64,000 nt of DNA from an uncultured Lactobacillus sp. (GTDB lineage Bacteria > Bacillota > Bacilli > Lactobacillales > Lactobacillaceae): contig CALNAK010000020.1 in NCBI GenBank assembly GCA_937874185.1, positions 284,788 through 348,787 of the forward strand. Direction: 5' to 3'. The position numbers and the translations under genes were made by a program. The notes beneath the pieces are model-generated. The model was not told the DNA's origin. It saw nothing but the letters and a program-made list of their open reading frames with translations, and searched no databases. Below are positions 44,983-54,135 of the stretch, one piece after another. Within the stretch, counting starts at the first letter, position 1. Each line of letters begins with the position of its first letter.

Positions 44983-47153
44983 ATGGATCTAGACGGTGAA
45001 CCAATTAAAAAAATAAGCTTGATTAGTAAACTATTATTAGTAATAGTTTTATTAGTGGGCTCATTTACTACATTTGCGCCTATTAATGTTTTGGCTGATT
45101 CAGTATCGGACAACCAACCAACCAACCAACCAACCCTGCTATTAAACAAATAGTTCAGGCAAGTACTTTGGCCAGCGCACAACGGGCTACAGATACTTCT
45201 GGCTTTACTTCGATAGTCAATAAAACCGACTTGAATACAGTCAGTAATACTAGTTTAATAAATGCTTTAACTTCTCCTTTGGTTATTGATACAAAATCAG
45301 ATTCATCTGCCAGTGGAGTCACGGATGGTACGCCGGTTAATAATATTTATTTACAGGCTGATGTGTCATTTTTAGTTCGTTCTTTTACAAAGGATACTAA
45401 GTCTGGAGCAGCTTCATCAACTACGATTACAGTCCGTAATTCTGTCACTAATGAACTGACAACTGGAACAATTGATAACTTTACTATCTATGATGATGCT
45501 TTTAAAAATGGTCCTAATGTAGCTACTCCTGGTAAAACTGCAACCAATGCAAAGGGAGATACGATATCAGTACCGAAGGATGATTCAAAGACTGCAACAT
45601 TAACTTATAATATTAAAAGTGGGAATACAGTATACCAAGCTCGGAACGGAGCTGGAGCTGTGGCAGTTTCAGCAACCATTAGAAATCAAAGTGGTCAAGG
45701 AACTAATACAATGGACATATTAGTTAGATCTGCCTATGTTAAGGCAAGTAATTATAACCCTTCGGTTTTTAATGATACAAAGATTCATTTTTGGATTGAT
45801 GATACCCTACGTAAGAAAATCATTATTGACACTATTGCAAAAGCTAGGGGTGAAGCTTCTTTGTATGATCCAACTGTGACGGTTACTTGGCGTGTTGTAA
45901 CACCTGAAGATAAAGATGATGGAGCAAATAGCACTAAAACTACCGTAGCCTCTAAGGACGATACGATTAATCCAGATGAACTTAATTTGAACCAGGATGC
46001 ATTTGACTTTGATCATATTTTTTATACAGAAGAACCTGGAACATCTACCAATCAGCTTTTTGTTTATGCCGACGTCAGCATGAATTACACAGATAAGAAG
46101 GGGAAATCACAGACTTATCACACTCTTGTTGATGATTTTAAGGTAACTAACGCGATTGGTGCAGAAGAACAAGAAGATGTACCTGAAGTTTCAATGACAA
46201 ATACGGTTAATAATGTTACTACCCCAGAAAATGATGGTACTACTAACGATCCAAATGATACGGTCAATAGTACTATGCCAGGAAATGATATTCTATTTAC
46301 TTCTAATTTGGTTGATGATTTTAATCAAGGAAGCGGTATCTCTGAAGGTGATATCGTTGATGGAACATATAAAACTGAGATTCCCAAGAATATGAAGATA
46401 TCCAATGTCGATATTGAAAGAGCCAATAATGATACTGACAATCCACCTCCAATAAATCAAGATAGTATTAGCGTGGAGGACGATCCAAGTGACACAGATA
46501 AATCCATCTTGACGATCAAAGATATTTATCTACCTCCAACAATTGGATCTGGTGACACTAATACTGAATATAAACTTACTTTTCATGGCGAAGTTCCAGC
46601 CGATTACAATAAATCCATTTCTTTGACACCAACCTTTGATGGTAGTGGTGGTAATGATCATGATGGTAATCCATTGCCAATTGATCAAGCCGTTGGTACA
46701 GAAAACTTTATTAATTTTGATGACACTCCAGTTGAGCCAGACGGGAAAATTGAACTAGAGCCAATGGACATAGAATTTGGTACGATCAATGCCATGACCA
46801 ATTCGGAATATGTCAAACATCGGGTGACACCAGATAATGGTGATGTTCTGAAGGTATCTGATACTCGATCAGTGAAGAAGCAGGCACAGATATCTATTGT
46901 AGCCGATAATTTGAAGACAAAAGCTGGACTTGTATTTCCTGGTACCTTGATGTTCTATAATGCTCAAGGAAGTGCTCAGGTAATTGATAACACAACTCCA
47001 GTTATTATTTCCCAGACGGAAGATGGTGAATCTCTATCGGATATTTCTTGGGGTAAGAATGAAGGATTGCTGTTACATATCAATAAACAAAAAGTTATTC
47101 CACAGGGTAATTACAGCACTGATGTTTGTTGGACAGCAACCGATTCACTATAG
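44983..47153 (+). pseudogene. WxL-like surface protein, copy 2: frame split at a CAAC tract
   Basis: ATG 44983 (AGGGGG upstream) opens a 56-codon frame: a signal peptide (ILVIV-like core, ending VLADS) then DNQPTNQPT and a TAG at 45151. The homologous remainder (NPAIKQIVQASTLASAQRATDTS onward to 47153) is in another frame that is closed upstream by TGA 45096. The only overlap is at the (CAAC)6 tract, 45111-45135. Adding one 4-bp unit (or removing two) joins them into about 724 residues, near the 734-residue copy at 28674-30878, with the same divergent WxL-like C-terminus (VLKVSDTRS, CWTATDSL). No other disruption is visible, so this looks like a switchable OFF allele rather than a decayed gene. 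TTG 45168 could restart without a signal peptide. Confidence 0.85.
45111..45135. repeat. (CAAC)6 tetranucleotide tract
   Basis: Six full CAAC units plus one C, coding NQPT repeats in the upstream frame. It lies exactly at the frame switch of the WxL-like gene. Tetranucleotide tracts inside ORFs are classical substrates of slipped-strand mispairing. Confidence 0.95.
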
Positions 47154-47194
47154 GATCAGAAATTAGAACGCACGACGTAATTATCAAGATAAAC

Positions 47195-47234
47195 AAAAAA
47201 CGGAATTCCATAATAATTGGAATTTCGTTTTTAA
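47195..47234. terminator. Bidirectional terminator
   Basis: AAAAACGGAATTCCA and TGGAATTTCGTTTTT pair across TAATAAT; shared by the WxL-like gene and the convergent CAP gene. Confidence 0.8.
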
Positions 47235-47245
47235 TTTTGAATCGA

Positions 47246-48433
47246 TTAATCTTTTTGGATCCAAGCGTTTGTACCGATACGATACATCTTTGCCTGAGTT
47301 ATTGGATTAACTGCTCGTCTGTCAACTATCCATCTACTGTTTGGCTCAACAGTTTTACCAGTGTAGTTACCACTGTTATCGTAAACTTTAGTAACACCAG
47401 TCGTAGTTATGGAATAACCATACAGGAATGAAGCCCAAGGCAAGACATCGTCTGCGGAAACAAAACCATTGGTGCTTACATGATAGTAGTATTTACCATT
47501 TATAATTCCAATTACATCTGAAAGCCAATCAGAATTTGGTGATAATTGTAATTCATCACTCTTATTTCCATAACGGTCATAAAGCGGAGTGAGATAATCT
47601 TTAGTTGTGACGCCACCACGAATATCAGCAGTTTCGTAATCATCGCGACTAGTGTAATCGGCTGAAGTTTTCTTAGTATCAGCTAAGTCGTATTTTGAAA
47701 CATTAGCGTAATCGTTATATTTGGTTAGGTAGTATTTATTTACATCGGCTGGATCATATTTACTATAAGCAGCTTGGTCATTTCCCATTTCTTGAGAGAA
47801 GTAAACCATACCAGTGCTTGATACGCTTACACCAATTCCGACATAATTGATATAAGGATTTAACATATTCTTTCTGTGACCATAGTTAGGCTCAGAGTCA
47901 TAAGTTTCACTGTAAAATTCGTGAGTTACCTTTTGGGCAATAGCAGTTGGATTAGTTGTACCAATCATTGAAAATGGCATCTGAGAAATGTTTTCCTCTG
48001 CCGTATAGTTATATGGATACATATTGATTGATTTCCAACCCGCATGATTATCAATGTTACCAGTGCTGATAAAAGAGTCTGTTCTAACTTGTGCATAGTT
48101 GTTTAAAACATCAACAGAAGTCAATTGAGTTAGACCATTTTGTGAGCGTAGTCGATTTAATTCTGATAACATTGCAGCTTTGACAGCAGCTGTATCAATA
48201 TTATCCTTAGCAGTCGCATTAGTAGTTGTTGTTGTTCTATTAGGTGAGTCAAGATCATTAGTGGCTGTAGATACGGTAGTATCAGTATCTGAGGTAGTCG
48301 TATCATTTGTGGTTGTATCAGCCGATACAATATAGGTTCCAATATCAGCCGATACAATATAGGTTCCAATATTGGTTGATAAAAGTAAACTTGCAGTCGC
48401 CAAAACAATAGCTATTTTAGATTTAGAAAACAT
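47246..48433 (-). CDS. Secreted CAP-domain protein with SLAP-like C-terminus
   Basis: 395 residues. Signal peptide followed by a duplicated IGTYIVSAD, a Thr/Asp-rich linker (about 40-75), and a CAP (SCP/PR1) domain about 85-215 with HAGW, TAEENIS and YGHRKNMLNPYINYVGIG. A Tyr/Asp-rich spacer and two SLAP-like units (about 275-395, YYHVSTNGFVSADDV and MYRIGTNAWIQKD) would hold it on the wall. CAP proteins in bacteria have no settled activity. Confidence 0.85.
   Translation of the reverse strand: MFSKSKIAIVLATASLLLSTNIGTYIVSADIGTYIVSADTTTNDTTTSDTDTTVSTATNDLDSPNRTTTTTNATAKDNIDTAAVKAAMLSELNRLRSQNGLTQLTSVDVLNNYAQVRTDSFISTGNIDNHAGWKSINMYPYNYTAEENISQMPFSMIGTTNPTAIAQKVTHEFYSETYDSEPNYGHRKNMLNPYINYVGIGVSVSSTGMVYFSQEMGNDQAAYSKYDPADVNKYYLTKYNDYANVSKYDLADTKKTSADYTSRDDYETADIRGGVTTKDYLTPLYDRYGNKSDELQLSPNSDWLSDVIGIINGKYYYHVSTNGFVSADDVLPWASFLYGYSITTTGVTKVYDNSGNYTGKTVEPNSRWIVDRRAVNPITQAKMYRIGTNAWIQKD
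48317..48370. repeat. Perfect 2 x 27-bp tandem repeat in the signal-peptide region
   Basis: Unit 1 (48317-48343) and unit 2 (48344-48370) are identical. On the minus strand each encodes IGTYIVSAD in frame, so each carries a VSA-D signal-peptidase site. Copy-number change would keep the frame. Confidence 0.95.
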
Positions 48434-48667
48434 AATCTATCCCCACTCTCTTTGGAAAGTTTTAATTGTATTAATTTTAGCTCATTAAGATTAATAAGGG
48501 AAATACTATTTTGATTTTAGTGGAATAAGAATCATTTATAACGAAATTCACATAACGCATCTGTAACGATAATATAGTTTAATAAATTATTAAGTGCAAC
48601 TATGACGTTCTATCCAAATTGACTGTTAATGTATAGAATATTAATCATCCAAGAAGGGATTTTGAAA

Positions 48668-49189
48668 ATGAAAATAGGGGAACAACTTCAAAAACAGCGA
48701 AAGCTCCATAATTTATCTCAAAATGAATTGGCCGATAAATTGAATATCTCTCGTCAATCAATATCAAAGTGGGAGAATGATGATTCATTGCCTAGCTTTT
48801 CCAATGTGGTTGCTATAAGTGAATTGCTTGATGTTTCACTGGATGAATTGATTAAAGGGGATGAACGGTTGATGAATAAATTTGAAAATAATAACAATGA
48901 AAAGATGAGTAAAATTGGAGTCATTACTGTATTTGGAATCATCATCTCAGTAATTTGTTTGAATATAGTTTTATTTTTCAAAAAAGATATTACTAGGATT
49001 ATAATTTTGCCAGAAATGGTCGCATTCTTAGGAATGATATTACACATTAATTGGAAGAATGTTGACGGAAGGATCAGTAAGCAAGCCGTTGTTTGGGGAA
49101 TAATTTGGTTAGCTCTTTATTTATTACCAGTATTTTATATTCTTATTGTGGCTTTCGCCTCAGGTGTAAATGCAGCATCGACGTATTAA
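48668..49189 (+). CDS. XRE regulator with C-terminal membrane segments
   Basis: 173 residues from ATG 48668. HTH_3 at 5-60 (LSQNELADKLNISRQSISKW), linker, then three hydrophobic helices (about 82-103, 109-125, 138-163). Same class as the protein at 36045-36407 but with more helices. Probably a membrane-tethered regulator of unknown signal. Confidence 0.85.
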   Translation: MKIGEQLQKQRKLHNLSQNELADKLNISRQSISKWENDDSLPSFSNVVAISELLDVSLDELIKGDERLMNKFENNNNEKMSKIGVITVFGIIISVICLNIVLFFKKDITRIIILPEMVAFLGMILHINWKNVDGRISKQAVVWGIIWLALYLLPVFYILIVAFASGVNAASTY

Positions 49190-49268
49190 TTAAAAGAGAA
49201 AGCGGTTGCTTTCGTATAAATATTTCGCTAAGGTTAATACATAGTATTCAAAATGAGAGGAATTTAAT

Positions 49269-50090
49269 ATGTATAAAATGATTGTGTGCGACCTTGATGA
49301 AACATTAATGAATGATGATGGTAGTTTGTCAGAAAAGAATGCGGCTGCTATTCAGGCGGCTACGGCTAAAGGAGTTTACTTTGTGCCGAATTCTGGTCGT
49401 AGTTATACTTCCTTTCAAAATGATTTGGAAACGATGCATCTACGTAATCAATCTAAGCAATACTCAATTTCATACAATGGTGGATTGATTTTAGAGAATA
49501 AGAACAATAAGCCGATTGCAATTAATGCGATGCCATTTGATGTAGCTAAAGGGGTCTTTACAGCTGGAATGGCTAATCATAATGCAGCTACACATGTATA
49601 CACCCAAGATGTACTCTACATTTATAACCCAACTCTTGAAGATTCAACATATTTAAAGACTCGTGGTGCCGAATTTACTGAGATGAAAACAGCGGATTTT
49701 GATCAGTTTAAAAATATGAATATTATGAAAGTTATTATGGCGTTACCAACGATGAATGAACGTAAACAAATGCGTTCCGACGTTGAGTCAATTGTCGATC
49801 CATCAAAACTAGCAGTAACTTATTCATCTGATCGTTATGTTGAATTCAATCCTGCTGGAATTGACAAAGGAAGTGCTTCAGTTCAATTAGGTAAGCTATT
49901 GGGTATTAAACCAGACGAAATCATTGCGGCAGGGGACAATAGTAATGATTTACCAATGCTAAATGCAGTTGGTTTGCCAGTTAGTGTGGCTAACGGAATT
50001 GATAGTGTCAAGGAAGCTGCTAAATATGTGACTGAAGCTGATAATAATCATGATGCATTGGCTGAAGTTATTAATAAATTTGTACTATAA
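49269..50090 (+). CDS. HAD-superfamily Cof-type phosphatase
   Basis: 273 residues. Motif I CDLDETL (nucleophile D8), C-terminal DKGSASVQLGKLLGIKPDEIIAAGDNSNDLPML (in part) with motif III Lys and motif IV GDNSND. Paralogue of 31803-32624; the DLDET form in place of DMDGT is a known variant. Substrate unknown. GAGAGGAA precedes the ATG. Confidence 0.9.
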   Translation: MYKMIVCDLDETLMNDDGSLSEKNAAAIQAATAKGVYFVPNSGRSYTSFQNDLETMHLRNQSKQYSISYNGGLILENKNNKPIAINAMPFDVAKGVFTAGMANHNAATHVYTQDVLYIYNPTLEDSTYLKTRGAEFTEMKTADFDQFKNMNIMKVIMALPTMNERKQMRSDVESIVDPSKLAVTYSSDRYVEFNPAGIDKGSASVQLGKLLGIKPDEIIAAGDNSNDLPMLNAVGLPVSVANGIDSVKEAAKYVTEADNNHDALAEVINKFVL

Positions 50091-50099
50091 GAGAATGAA

Positions 50100-50148
50100 A
50101 ATAGCCAGTAAACTTAAACAAGTTATTAAGTTTACTGGCTATTATTAT
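50100..50148. terminator. Terminator between convergent genes
   Basis: AATAGCCAGTAAACTTAA and TTAAGTTTACTGGCTATT, an 18-bp perfect stem, then ATTATTG; overlaps the end of the lipoprotein gene by a few bases. Confidence 0.85.
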
Positions 50149-51266
50149 TGAACGATTTGTCCTGCGTAGGGATCAGTTAAATAGTTGATACTACTACTCA
50201 TATCAATCACAGGTTCATCAGACTTAACGGTCACAATGGAAACAACAGCTTCTTTACTGTTATTGTCGTTAAATATTTTGAGATAATCTGGCGATAAGTC
50301 AGCATCTGAAACTGAATCATTCGTTTTATCGTAAGATGTTGTCTGGCCTTGACCGATTCGAACCAATTTATTTGAATTAACAAAGATGTATAGATAACCG
50401 ATACTGTCACCACTAGCAATAGACTTTTGATTCAATTGATACCCAGCTCGACTAGCTTCACTTTTCTGAGTATTGTAAGTTGTATTCTGATTTAATTCTG
50501 CTGTGGAATAGGTTGATAAATCTTGAACAGCTGAACGTTCAATACTGTCGTAACGGCGTTGATAAAGGAAGCCATCTTTAACCATGATTTTCCCTGAATC
50601 ATTAGCACTTGTTTTAGTTTCTGGTGCAACCCAAGTCCCATTAATTTGTTTTGTATCGACATGCTCAACGGATTTTTTAGTGTTGGTATTAACAAAGGAT
50701 TGTCCACGGCTAATTGTGATTGTTTGGTCGGTATCATAATATTCAATCGTGAGGGCATAGAGCTTGTTTCCCTTTGCTACAAAGGCTTGATTTAATGGCA
50801 AGGTTCCACTTGAGGCTTTTAGAAAAATTAGGTCTGAAAGTTGATCGATTTTAATATCTGAACCAAGTTTTTTCAAGGTAGCGTTAATTTGTTTAACCTT
50901 CATGTAATGAATATGTTTTCGGTAACTTGGTTGATAATTCTTTTGAAAGTTTTGTTTCCATTTAGTGAGGGATGTTTGTTTGTATTGAATAGGTGCAGAT
51001 GTAAATTGACCATTGTCAGTAGTCCAGCTACGCAGAATGTTTTCTTTTGTTTCTGTCGATGGATTAATTTTTTTAGAGACACCGTGACGTTTAGTTTGAT
51101 CAGAATTGACTTCCTGTTTAAAAGTCCAGGTTTTGGTTGGGGCATTGATGACTTTATGAGTGGCTGCTTTCACTTGATTGGTAGTTGTCTTTTTGTTGGT
51201 CTGAGAACTACAACCGGATAAGATAAGCATCATTAAAATAATTATTAAAAAGTGTGATTTTCGCAT
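50145..51266 (-). CDS. Lipoprotein of unknown function
   Basis: 373 residues. Type II signal peptide with lipobox LSGC (Cys about 19), then a Thr/Lys/Asn-rich linker. The mature part (about 40-373) is beta-rich and contains RSWTTDNGQF, NGTWVAPET and GFLYQRRYDS. The NGTW and KDGFLYQ pattern resembles lactobacillar lipoproteins without assigned function. No neighbours suggest a role. Confidence 0.75.
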   Translation of the reverse strand: MRKSHFLIIILMMLILSGCSSQTNKKTTTNQVKAATHKVINAPTKTWTFKQEVNSDQTKRHGVSKKINPSTETKENILRSWTTDNGQFTSAPIQYKQTSLTKWKQNFQKNYQPSYRKHIHYMKVKQINATLKKLGSDIKIDQLSDLIFLKASSGTLPLNQAFVAKGNKLYALTIEYYDTDQTITISRGQSFVNTNTKKSVEHVDTKQINGTWVAPETKTSANDSGKIMVKDGFLYQRRYDSIERSAVQDLSTYSTAELNQNTTYNTQKSEASRAGYQLNQKSIASGDSIGYLYIFVNSNKLVRIGQGQTTSYDKTNDSVSDADLSPDYLKIFNDNNSKEAVVSIVTVKSDEPVIDMSSSINYLTDPYAGQIVQ

Positions 51267-51468
51267 GTGGACTCCATTTTTGTAAGTTATGAATATTATC
51301 CACCTTTAGCAATTATTATGATATATGCATTTCGATATGTAGTAGTATATTTGAGCTTTTGTATAAGGATTTCTTTCTTGCTCCGAGCTAGTTTGGTTGT
51401 TTTAGTCAGTTTGAATCATGAGTTTAAATTATTAATTTTTTATATAAAGGAAGCTAATTTCGACGTTA

Positions 51469-52305
51469 TTACTTATTGAGAAACTCCAATGCGTTTTTGG
51501 AAAAGTCTTGGTAATTCTGGAAGATACCAGCATGTCCAGCATCTTGATAAGTTATTAATTGACTATTTGGAATTCGGTCATGCAAATTGTAAGTGTTAGT
51601 AATAGGAACCATAATGTCATCCACTCCGTTAGCAATTAGAGTAGGTTGTGTGATTTTTGATAAATCTGCAGAATCGGCTTTGCCCCATAGATTGATAGCT
51701 TTCAATTGTCGACGATAAGCTGGCCAAGTAATCGATTTATCACGGTCATTTTTCCGTAAGTGAATTTGTTTCAAGAATTCTTTAGCCTTTTGTTTACCAT
51801 TATTAGAATTAGTGAAGAATAAATATGTTTTGATATCCTTAAAAGTAAAAATTGATTTAATTAAATCGCAATCTGATATTCTTGTGACATTTTCGATACC
51901 GACACCACCTCGAGGACCAGTTCCAGCAAGCATAACTTTATTGACGATGGTTGGCTCAATATCCAATAACTCTTGGACGACCATGCCACCCATAGAGAAT
52001 CCTAATACATCAATCTTTGTAAATTTCATAGCGTGGATAAATTCAAGTGAATCGGATGCCATTTGCTTGATAGACACAGGGACTTTCCCGCTAGATAGGC
52101 CAATACCTTTATTGTCAAAAGTTATTACACGTCTTTCTTTGGCAAGATTATTGACTAGTCTTGGATCCCAGTTGTCAAGTGTTCCAGAAAGGTGATTGAA
52201 GAGAATTAATGGAGTTGTGGAGCGGTTTCCTATATCTCTGTAGGCAAAAATTGTTCCAGTTGTCGTTTTAATAGTTTTGTTGGGTGTATTCAAGTAGTTG
52301 ATCAT
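51469..52305 (-). CDS. Alpha/beta hydrolase
   Basis: 278 residues. Oxyanion region FNHLSG, nucleophile GFSMGG (S104), acid in NGVDDIMVP and His in DAGHAG: a complete triad. Similar to haloperoxidase-like and ester hydrolases; substrate unknown. Starts 9 bp after the upstream oxidoreductase stop, so one operon with it under TetR control. Confidence 0.88.
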   Translation of the reverse strand: MINYLNTPNKTIKTTTGTIFAYRDIGNRSTTPLILFNHLSGTLDNWDPRLVNNLAKERRVITFDNKGIGLSSGKVPVSIKQMASDSLEFIHAMKFTKIDVLGFSMGGMVVQELLDIEPTIVNKVMLAGTGPRGGVGIENVTRISDCDLIKSIFTFKDIKTYLFFTNSNNGKQKAKEFLKQIHLRKNDRDKSITWPAYRRQLKAINLWGKADSADLSKITQPTLIANGVDDIMVPITNTYNLHDRIPNSQLITYQDAGHAGIFQNYQDFSKNALEFLNK

Positions 52306-52314
52306 TATTTCTCC

Positions 52315-53316
52315 TTAAAAATGAATGAGGACTTTACCCTTGGGATGTCCAGTTGTCATATAATTGATAGCTTCGTTAATATCAGCTAGTTTAAATTCTT
52401 TGGAATCAATTGCCGGAACAATGTTATTCTGTTCGATGATTTTTGTGATTTCTTGTAGTTGTTTGCCATCACCTCTGACGAAAATGAAATGATATTCTAT
52501 GCCAGCAGCGTTAGCTTTTTTATCAATTTTTCTTCCTACTAAACTGAATAGAAATTTCTTCCAAGCGGGAAGATGATGGTCAATCGCAAATTGTTTGTTG
52601 GGACCAGCTTTAAGCGAAAGCAGACGTCCACCAGGTTTCATAATAGATAGCTCCCGGTCAATTTCCTTAGCACCAAGAGTATCAATTACATAATCCACAT
52701 TGCGTAAGATGTCCCAATAATTTTCAGTTTTGTAATCTAAATATTGATCAGCACCAATACTCATGACTTGTTCACGTGAGCGGGCATTACCACTGACGAT
52801 GACTTTTAAACCTAATTGTTTAGCGATGGGAACTGCCATTTGACCGAATGAGCCGGAACCACCAGGGATAAAGATTGTTTTTCCAGCTTCAGCATTCAAT
52901 TCTTCATGTAATCCTTGGTAAGCAGTTAATCCAGTTAATGGTGCAGCTGCCCCAGTTGAGAAATCCAAGTTGCTAGGTAGAAGAGCAATTGCATTATGGT
53001 CAACCGCCACATATTCTGCGAAAGCACCAATTTTATTTAAGGGAAGACGAGTATAAATTTTGTCTCCAGTTTTGAAATCCTTAACTGAGCTACCAACCTT
53101 TTCAATTACACCAGTTAATTCATTTCCCATAATTGCTGGTAATTTGTAGTCCTGAATTAGTTTCACGCTACCAGTGGTAATCAGGTTTTCCAAAGGATTC
53201 ACCGCAGCCACCTTAACTTTAACTAATACTTCGTTGTCGTTGATTTCTGGAATAGGTAATTCATTAATTCGTAATTTTGCATTCTTATCATATTTAAGTA
53301 ATTGAGCAGCCTTCAT
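52315..53316 (-). CDS. Zinc-independent NADP-dependent MDR oxidoreductase
   Basis: 333 residues. GroES-like N-terminal domain and Rossmann domain with FIPGGSGSFGQMAVPIAKQLG; lacks the catalytic zinc Cys/His set, as in quinone oxidoreductases. Driven by a near-consensus promoter overlapped by a 17-bp inverted repeat and divergent from a TetR gene. Confidence 0.88.
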   Translation of the reverse strand: MKAAQLLKYDKNAKLRINELPIPEINDNEVLVKVKVAAVNPLENLITTGSVKLIQDYKLPAIMGNELTGVIEKVGSSVKDFKTGDKIYTRLPLNKIGAFAEYVAVDHNAIALLPSNLDFSTGAAAPLTGLTAYQGLHEELNAEAGKTIFIPGGSGSFGQMAVPIAKQLGLKVIVSGNARSREQVMSIGADQYLDYKTENYWDILRNVDYVIDTLGAKEIDRELSIMKPGGRLLSLKAGPNKQFAIDHHLPAWKKFLFSLVGRKIDKKANAAGIEYHFIFVRGDGKQLQEITKIIEQNNIVPAIDSKEFKLADINEAINYMTTGHPKGKVLIHF

Positions 53317-53366
53317 AGCTTACCTCCATCTGTGGTAACAGATATTTAATTTTGTAACTTGAGGAT

Positions 53367-53415
53367 AGTATAAATAGTTTGGTAACAAATGTCAATAATT
53401 GTTACCAAACTATTT
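53367..53415. promoter_or_regulatory. TetR operator overlapping the MDR promoter
   Basis: Perfect 17-bp arms AAATAGTTTGGTAACAA (53372-53388) and TTGTTACCAAACTATTT (53399-53415), 10-bp spacer. On the minus strand TTGACA (53395-53390), 17-bp spacer, TATACT (53372-53367): the left arm fills the spacer. A third GGTAAC half-site lies at 53333-53338. Strongly suggests repression by the divergent TetR protein. Confidence 0.8.
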
Positions 53416-53464
53416 TTGTGTTAGTCTATAAAAAAGCTAATAGAAAGATATTTGAGATAAAATT

Positions 53465-54010
53465 ATGAACAAATTAACAAATGAATCAATTATTCAAACA
53501 GCTGAATTATTAATAGAAGAAACAGGTAAAGCAGAAGTATCAGTTCCCCAAATTGCTACCAAAATGGGAGTGACTCATGCCGCAATTTATAAGCACTTTT
53601 CCAATAAGCAAGATTTATGGGAAGCAGTGGCTCAGAAGTGGTTTGATCAAAATATCTTTGCTCAAATTAAGATTGATGAATCTATTTCTTCTCCTAAAAA
53701 TCAATTGAAGGATTGGCTTTGGAAATTTGTGCAAGCAAAGAAACAGGCCTATCTAAGCAGTACACAAATGTTTTCTTTGAATACGAAATATATTGATAGT
53801 GATCCGTATGCATTAAGGAAGGTCTTGATGAATTGTTACCACGTTATCAATCAAATTATGGATTATGACGATAGTAGTATTGAAAAAGCTGAGACAATTC
53901 TAGCTGCATTTTCAGTGTTCACCTTGCCTAATTTTAAAGAATTCTGGTCTGATCCAGATTATGAAAGTCGATTTAATGCTATGTGGGATTTGATTGAGTT
54001 GGGATTGTGA
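53465..54010 (+). CDS. TetR-family regulator
   Basis: 181 residues. N-terminal HTH (VPQIATKMGVTHAAIYKHFSNK), C-terminal helical domain without obvious ligand signature. Divergent from the MDR/hydrolase operon and close to the 17-bp repeat. SD weak (TGAGAT). Confidence 0.88.
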   Translation: MNKLTNESIIQTAELLIEETGKAEVSVPQIATKMGVTHAAIYKHFSNKQDLWEAVAQKWFDQNIFAQIKIDESISSPKNQLKDWLWKFVQAKKQAYLSSTQMFSLNTKYIDSDPYALRKVLMNCYHVINQIMDYDDSSIEKAETILAAFSVFTLPNFKEFWSDPDYESRFNAMWDLIELGL

Positions 54011-54027
54011 TTATCTGAATGTAAAAA

Positions 54028-54079
54028 ATGCGTTTCATACACACTTAGTTCAGTTAATTGTGTATGAAACGCATAAAAT
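54028..54079 (+). terminator. Terminator after the TetR gene
   Basis: ATGCGTTTCATACACA and TGTGTATGAAACGCAT form a 16-bp perfect stem; the following tract is weakly T-rich. Confidence 0.6.
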
Positions 54080-54082
54080 AGC

Positions 54083-54126
54083 GAAAAAATAACGTTCCAC
54101 GGTCAAAAGAGACCATGAAACGTTAT
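54083..54126 (-). terminator. Terminator of the SLAP-repeat gene
   Basis: ATAACGTTCCACGGTC and GACCATGAAACGTTAT pair; read on the minus strand the stem is followed by six T (54089-54083). Confidence 0.8.
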
Positions 54127-54135
54127 CGATTAATT

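Noticed and set aside
44922..45182. 86-codon minus-strand ORF over the phase-variable start
   Set aside because: No SD and no family resemblance; it mirrors the signal peptide and CAAC repeat of the plus-strand gene.
48317..48370. Tandem repeat as a CRISPR-like array
   Set aside because: Only two adjacent units with no spacers, inside a coding region and in frame.
50889..51221. 110-codon plus-strand ORF
   Set aside because: Antisense to the lipoprotein gene, which has a signal peptide and SD; no independent support.
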